The notes beneath the pieces were generated by a model, which searched no databases, was not told the origin of the DNA, and saw nothing but the letters and a program-made list of their open reading frames with translations. Shown piece by piece: positions 4,462 to 7,445 of a stretch of 7,445 nt of DNA. The DNA is from Planctomycetota bacterium (GTDB lineage Bacteria; Planctomycetota; Planctomycetia; Pirellulales; UBA7805), in contig JAUWIQ010000086.1 in assembly GCA_030605285.1 (NCBI GenBank), forward strand, positions 1-7,445, read 5' to 3'. The first letter of the stretch is position 1. The number at the start of each line of letters is the position of its first letter. A program made the translations under genes and the position numbers.

Positions 4462-6078
4462 ATGATGGACAACAAAAAAATCGACAAAGAATTCACCCCC
4501 TCTGACCCAGCATGTGCCTCCAGTGGAGATGGCACTGAGCAATCCGGGCAGCCGTCCGATCCACCCGCTGATAAGGCTTCTTTTCAACAAACCCCCAGCG
4601 CACCCACGTCACCGTCCGGAGATGAGGATTCCAACCCGACTTCCGCTGCGAAACCGCCTCGCTCAATACGGCAGATCAAAATTGGCTCCCAACGCGACGA
4701 TGGGAAGCGTTCAAAAGAGATGGAAGCTAAACCGCAGGGATTCACCCCAACTCCTCACGCGAAAGAAGAGGAACAAACCGCTACGAACTTGGAGGACAAA
4801 TCACAACCATCCAGGAGGAAACAACAGCCCCCTCCAGCGCTCCAAAGTGAGTCAACTGCCGACATCCAAAAAGAAATCGAGTTGGCACTCGGTGACGAGA
4901 CGATGGATACACTGATGATGTCTGCCGGCGAAAAAATAACCGCTGAGGAGCTTGCCGAAGGCGAGCAGGCAAAAGGACAGATTCTGTCGATTAACGAGGA
5001 GAATCTGTTTGTCGATCTGGGACGACGAAATCAGGGGATCATACCGCTTAAACAGTTGAAAGAAATTCCAGCGATTGGCAGCGTGATTGACGTTGTGGTG
5101 AGTCGTCTTGATCGCGAGGAAGGCATCTATGAACTTGCCGTTCGTGGCGCAGCAATAGACGTTGCCGGGTGGAATGAACTTTCTGAAGGCCTCGTTGTAG
5201 ATGCCTTAGTAACAGGGCATAACAAAGGTGGCCTGGAAGTCGAAGTCAACCGCCTGAGGGGTTTTATTCCAACAAGCCAGGTGGCACTTTATCGGATTGA
5301 TAACCTGGAAGAACTTGTCGGCCAGAAATTTGCATGTGTTGTCATGGAGGCCGATGCCAACCGACGTAACCTTGTACTCAGTCGACGAGCGATGCTAGAG
5401 CGCCAAAGGGCCGAAGCAAAAAAACAAATTCTCTCCGACCTGGAGGTTGGTGCCGTACGTGAAGGAATTGTTGTGCGATTACAGCCCTTTGGAGCTTTTG
5501 TTGATCTGGGTGGCATTGACGGTTTGATTCATATCAGCCAATTAAGCTGGGATCGCATTGGACATCCGAAGGAAGTCCTTGAGGAAGGACAGAAGATTAA
5601 GGTCACGATTTCTCGGATTAATCTGCAAACAGGAAAGATCGGTTTAAGCTATCGCGATACATTTGATAATCCTTGGGAGACTGCCGCTGCCCGCTACCAG
5701 CCCAATTCTCGCGTGAGTGGTACGGTTTCCAAGCTGACTGATTTCGGTGCCTTTGTGCGGCTCGAGGCAGGAATTGAGGGACTATTGCATGTCTCGGAAA
5801 TATCCCATCGGCGCGTTTTTCGTCCCAGTGATGTTTTAAGTGAAGGACAGGAACTCGAACTCCAGTTGGTTGCAATCGATCTGGAGGCACAACGGATCAG
5901 CCTCTCTCTTAAGGCACTGGAACAGCCACCCGAAAAGAAGAAAAAATCCGAAACAAAAAATTCAGCCAAGGAACCCCCGAGCCCCTCGTCCAAGCAAACC
6001 AAGAATCGCGATCGCGAGAATCTGAAGGGCGGTACCGATCGGGCCAGTGGTGGGGAACAATTTGGCCTGAAATGGTAG
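4462..6078 (+). CDS. S1 domain RNA-binding protein (ribosomal protein S1-like)
   Basis: This encodes a 538-residue protein with four S1 (OB-fold) RNA-binding repeats. Residues 1-165 are polar, low-complexity and probably disordered, rich in Pro, Ser, Gln and Lys. The S1 repeats follow at about 167-228 (ILSINEENLFVDLGRRNQG), 242-308 (VTGHNKGGLEVEVNRLRGFI), 328-397 (VVRLQPFGAFVDLGGIDGLI) and 414-484 (SKLTDFGAFVRLEAGIEGLL). The link LSRRAMLERQRAE after repeat 2 is typical of bacterial S1. Repeats 3 and 4 are the most canonical. The tail (490-538) is Lys/Ser-rich and ends FGLKW. Ribosomal S1 binds mRNA and helps it onto the 30S subunit. E. coli S1 has six repeats, so this is either the lineage's RpsA or a paralogue. 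I chose ATG 4462, with 4465 equally possible (Met-Met). A TTG frame from 4375 would translate the hairpin region and looks unlikely. Only a weak GAG precedes the start. Confidence 0.85.
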   Translation: MMDNKKIDKEFTPSDPACASSGDGTEQSGQPSDPPADKASFQQTPSAPTSPSGDEDSNPTSAAKPPRSIRQIKIGSQRDDGKRSKEMEAKPQGFTPTPHAKEEEQTATNLEDKSQPSRRKQQPPPALQSESTADIQKEIELALGDETMDTLMMSAGEKITAEELAEGEQAKGQILSINEENLFVDLGRRNQGIIPLKQLKEIPAIGSVIDVVVSRLDREEGIYELAVRGAAIDVAGWNELSEGLVVDALVTGHNKGGLEVEVNRLRGFIPTSQVALYRIDNLEELVGQKFACVVMEADANRRNLVLSRRAMLERQRAEAKKQILSDLEVGAVREGIVVRLQPFGAFVDLGGIDGLIHISQLSWDRIGHPKEVLEEGQKIKVTISRINLQTGKIGLSYRDTFDNPWETAAARYQPNSRVSGTVSKLTDFGAFVRLEAGIEGLLHVSEISHRRVFRPSDVLSEGQELELQLVAIDLEAQRISLSLKALEQPPEKKKKSETKNSAKEPPSPSSKQTKNRDRENLKGGTDRASGGEQFGLKW

Positions 6079-6085
6079 GGGCGAC

Positions 6086-6107
6086 TACGGCAACGAGGAT
6101 TGCCGTA
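6086..6107 (+). terminator. Stem-loop after the S1 gene
   Basis: TACGGCAA (6086-6093) and TTGCCGTA (6100-6107) form a perfect 8-bp stem with a 6-nt loop, beginning 8 bases after the S1 stop codon. The position suits a terminator or a 3'-end stabilising hairpin, but no U-tract follows, so intrinsic termination is uncertain. A competing 6-bp pair GAGGAT/ATCCTC (6095-6100/6115-6120) overlaps the loop and one arm. Confidence 0.4.
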
Positions 6108-6209
6108 ATGCACTATCCTCATTCGCCTTGACCCTACTGAGCAATTGTGGTCCGATGCACTTTGGAGACCGCAAAAAAATCCTATCTCTTTGTCCAGCAA
6201 CAGCTTGCG

Positions 6210-6240
6210 GATTTTTCTGCTCCTTGGACCGATTTTTCTG
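6210..6240 (+). repeat. Direct repeat upstream of the sigma factor gene
   Basis: The 10-mer gatttttctg occurs at 6210-6219 and again at 6231-6240. The copies are 21 bp apart, which is two turns of the helix and places them on the same DNA face. They lie 60-90 bp before the sigma factor start, in a gap of about 220 bp with no other gene. An activator or repressor site is possible. I could not identify a confident promoter in this gap; TTGACC at 6128-6133 has no good -10. Confidence 0.4.
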
Positions 6241-6300
6241 TGACTTTTATCCGTCTTTCGGCAACTTACTTTGCGAAAGGCATCAAGCGTCGCAAGAGCG

Positions 6301-6876
6301 ATGTTTTGCATGCGAGCAACACCCTTGGATGTCTCCAGCCGCACCGACGAACAGTTGGCCGCAGTAGCCGCTCGTGAGGGTTCGGACGGCCCGGCGTTTC
6401 ATTGTCTCCTGGGGCGTTTTCGCCAGAGGGTCTGGCGCATTTGCTTTCGCTTGATGGGAAACGAAACGGACACCAATGATGCGGCTCAGGAAGTTTTTGT
6501 CCAGCTCTTTCTGAACCGCGGGAAATTTGAAGGACGATCGAAATATTCCACTTGGGTACATGGCATTTCTGTAAGAACGTGTTTGATGTTGCGGCGATCA
6601 AGAGGCCGTAGACGTAAATATGAAATAACGGACCCGGAAGAGCATCACACCACGGGAGCAGAATCCAAGAAAAATGATCCCGAAATTGCGCTGGATTTAA
6701 TGAGAATGTTGGAAACTTTGAATGAAAATGATCGTGCCATGCTGATCCTTAAACATGCTGAAGGATATAGCTATGAGGAGCTGGCCGATATGTTTAGCCT
6801 CTCAGTCAGCGCCTGCAAAATGCGATTGAGCCGTGCGAAAGACAAACTGAAACAACGATTTCCCGGACAACTATAG
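6301..6876 (+). CDS. ECF-type RNA polymerase sigma factor
   Basis: This encodes a 191-residue sigma factor with only regions 2 and 4, as in the extracytoplasmic function (group 4) class. Region 2 spans about 32-105 and shows the core-binding and -10-recognition pattern DTNDAAQEVFVQLFLN, FEGRSKYSTWVHGISVRTCL and the basic RRSRGRRRK. A polar linker (107-128) follows. Region 4 spans about 130-187, with LETLNENDRAMLILKHAEG, the helix-turn-helix YSYEELADMFSLSVSACKMR and LSRAKDKLKQRF, which would contact the -35 element. It directs RNA polymerase to a specific set of promoters that cannot be named from sequence. The first ATG is at 6301. An ATG at 6310 has AAGAG 11 bases upstream and is equally likely. 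A TTG at 6271 would add ten residues and has no ribosome site. The next gene starts four bases after the stop, so the two are cotranscribed and probably translationally coupled. Confidence 0.9.
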   Translation: MFCMRATPLDVSSRTDEQLAAVAAREGSDGPAFHCLLGRFRQRVWRICFRLMGNETDTNDAAQEVFVQLFLNRGKFEGRSKYSTWVHGISVRTCLMLRRSRGRRRKYEITDPEEHHTTGAESKKNDPEIALDLMRMLETLNENDRAMLILKHAEGYSYEELADMFSLSVSACKMRLSRAKDKLKQRFPGQL

Positions 6877-6880
6877 CAAA

Positions 6881-7114
6881 ATGGCTACCGACCTATTTGA
6901 TCAACTTGCTGAGAAGGATGTTCCCCCGCCTCCGGAACAGTTTGACCAACAGTTTCATTGGAGGCTGAATCGAACGTTACTGGGAATCCATTGCTTTGAA
7001 CTATGTACACAATGCCTCCCTTGGTTCTTAAAACATTTTACACCAGCAGTTATCGCCTTGATCCGCTACACATTAACCGGTTGCTATGAAAAACTACGTC
7101 GGACTCAACTTTAG
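6881..7114 (+). CDS. Small putative membrane-associated protein paired with the sigma factor
   Basis: This 77-residue protein starts four bases after the sigma factor stop. The polar N-terminal half is MATDLFDQLAEKDVPPPPEQ followed by FDQQFHWRLNRTLL. The second half is hydrophobic with scattered basic residues: CLPWFLKHF (45-53), then PAVIALIRYTLTGCY (55-69). It looks like one short amphipathic or transmembrane segment near 45-68, without a signal peptide. Four cysteines (C38, C42, C45, C68) are present, and C38-x3-C42-x2-C45 forms a cluster. I recognise the VPPPP..FD pattern from small uncharacterised proteins next to sigma factors in planctomycetes, from memory only. The position suggests control of the sigma factor, but there is no zinc-binding anti-sigma motif (HxxxCxxC) or periplasmic domain. 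No Shine-Dalgarno is visible, in line with translational coupling. Confidence 0.7.
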   Translation: MATDLFDQLAEKDVPPPPEQFDQQFHWRLNRTLLGIHCFELCTQCLPWFLKHFTPAVIALIRYTLTGCYEKLRRTQL

Positions 7115-7213
7115 ATCGCAAACGCGAACCGCAGAATAGGTCCGAGAAGGAATATTTATTTGAGACCCTATGCTTGCCGGGCACCCACCTCGGAACGCAT
7201 GGAAATAAGGATC

Positions 7214-7242
7214 GCCAATCGCATTGGCCGAAGGATCGGCCA
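7214..7242 (+). promoter_or_regulatory. Overlapping stem-loops before the channel gene
   Basis: GCCAAT/ATTGGC (7214-7219/7223-7228, 6 bp, loop CGC) and TGGCCGA/TCGGCCA (7225-7231/7236-7242, 7 bp, loop AGGA) are both perfect but share bases 7225-7228, so only one can form at a time. The pair lies 35-60 bases before the channel start. It may be the terminator of the sigma operon or a leader switch. T5 at 7258-7262 is 15 bases away, too far for a classical intrinsic terminator. Confidence 0.35.
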
Positions 7243-7265
7243 GTCATTAGCTAGTACTTTTTGAG

Positions 7266-7270
7266 AGGAG
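7266..7270 (+). promoter_or_regulatory. Strong Shine-Dalgarno of the channel gene
   Basis: AGGAG at 7266-7270 (within GAGAGGAG) sits six bases before the ATG at 7277. It is among the strongest and best-placed ribosome sites in the window and fixes the start of the last gene. Confidence 0.85.
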
Positions 7271-7276
7271 TCTAAC

Positions 7277-7445
7277 ATGAACGTTTTATTTGCTCAGTCC
7301 CAAGACCTAGGTCAGGAGGCTGTCCAGCAATGGAGTGATAGCTTCGTCTCCGGTTTTCAGACCGCCGTCACACAGATTGTGTCCGTAGTACCCAGCCTCC
7401 TGGCAATGGTGGTTGTTTTACTCGTCGGCTACCTGATTGCTCGCG
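7277..7445 (+). CDS. N-terminus of a probable mechanosensitive channel protein (partial)
   Basis: The gene runs off the right edge after 56 codons. The protein begins MNVLFAQSQDLGQEAVQQ, then a polar helix WSDSFVSGFQTAVTQIV and one hydrophobic helix, PSLLAMVVVLLVGYLIAR (39-56). A leading helix ending in a LLVGYLIAR-type motif is typical of the conserved N-terminal TM helix of small MscS-like channels and related membrane proteins. Such channels open under membrane tension to release solutes during osmotic downshock. The diagnostic pore helix is outside the window, so the call rests on the first helix alone. The start is well supported by AGGAG six bases upstream. It lies about 160 bp after the small sigma-linked protein, so it may have its own promoter. 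Confidence 0.6.
   Translation, partial: MNVLFAQSQDLGQEAVQQWSDSFVSGFQTAVTQIVSVVPSLLAMVVVLLVGYLIAR

Noticed and set aside
5694..6344. Minus-strand frame of 216 codons
   Set aside because: Mostly antisense to S1 repeat 4 and its tail; Ser/Arg/Cys-rich composition is typical of a shadow frame.
6128..6367. Cysteine-rich plus-strand frame before the sigma gene
   Set aside because: No ribosome site, it overlaps the sigma start in another frame, and there is no regular Cys spacing.
7136..7171. ATAGGTC / GACCCTAT inverted repeat
   Set aside because: The arms need a bulge and enclose a 21-nt loop; too weak to call.
1..7445. tRNA, rRNA, mobile elements
   Set aside because: I looked for cloverleaf-like T-loop motifs, transposase patterns and terminal inverted repeats and saw none that I could support by eye.

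Overview
The window looks like a bacterial chromosome segment of ordinary housekeeping and stress-type genes at roughly 50-55% GC. I see no insertion sequence, phage gene, CRISPR array or RNA gene. The best guess for the host is a member of the Planctomycetota, of the Pirellula type. This rests on familiarity with the style of several proteins: a Lys/Ala/Thr-repeat protein, a BFD ferredoxin with a Pro-rich tail, an S1 protein with a long disordered N-terminus ending in GLKW, and an ECF sigma factor followed by a small 'VPPPP..FD' protein. Few starts have a clear Shine-Dalgarno. I could not test the taxonomy by search.

Layout, left to right. Positions 1-51 may hold the 3' end of an upstream plus-strand gene. 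On the minus strand lie a lysine-rich repeat protein (101-457), then a likely two-gene operon read right to left: an M20 zinc peptidase (1010-2248) followed by a BFD-type [2Fe-2S] protein (660-965). On the plus strand follow a nucleoside 2-deoxyribosyltransferase-like gene (2386-2826) and a GroES-type co-chaperonin without an adjacent GroEL (2965-3291). Convergent to these is an AlgH/YqgE protein (3380-3931, minus). A gene-free stretch of about 530 bp separates it from a divergent gene for a four-domain S1 RNA-binding protein (4462-6078). Next come an ECF-type sigma factor (6301-6876) and, 4 bp after its stop, a 77-residue protein with a hydrophobic segment (6881-7114). The window ends inside a gene that begins like a small mechanosensitive channel (7277-7445).

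Functionally, the S1 protein acts in mRNA binding and translation, GroES in protein folding, and the sigma factor with its small partner in a transcriptional response. The M20 peptidase, BFD protein and NDT-like protein are metabolic or redox functions. The genes do not form one pathway.

The most interesting non-coding signal is the region just upstream of the S1 gene. It holds a run of perfect inverted repeats, including an alternative pair that cannot form together, before a start codon with no good Shine-Dalgarno. This resembles in outline the structured, autoregulated rpsA leader of E. coli. The second point of interest is the sigma factor/small protein pair, because no conventional anti-sigma factor is visible. 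I found no clear evidence of a wholly new system.
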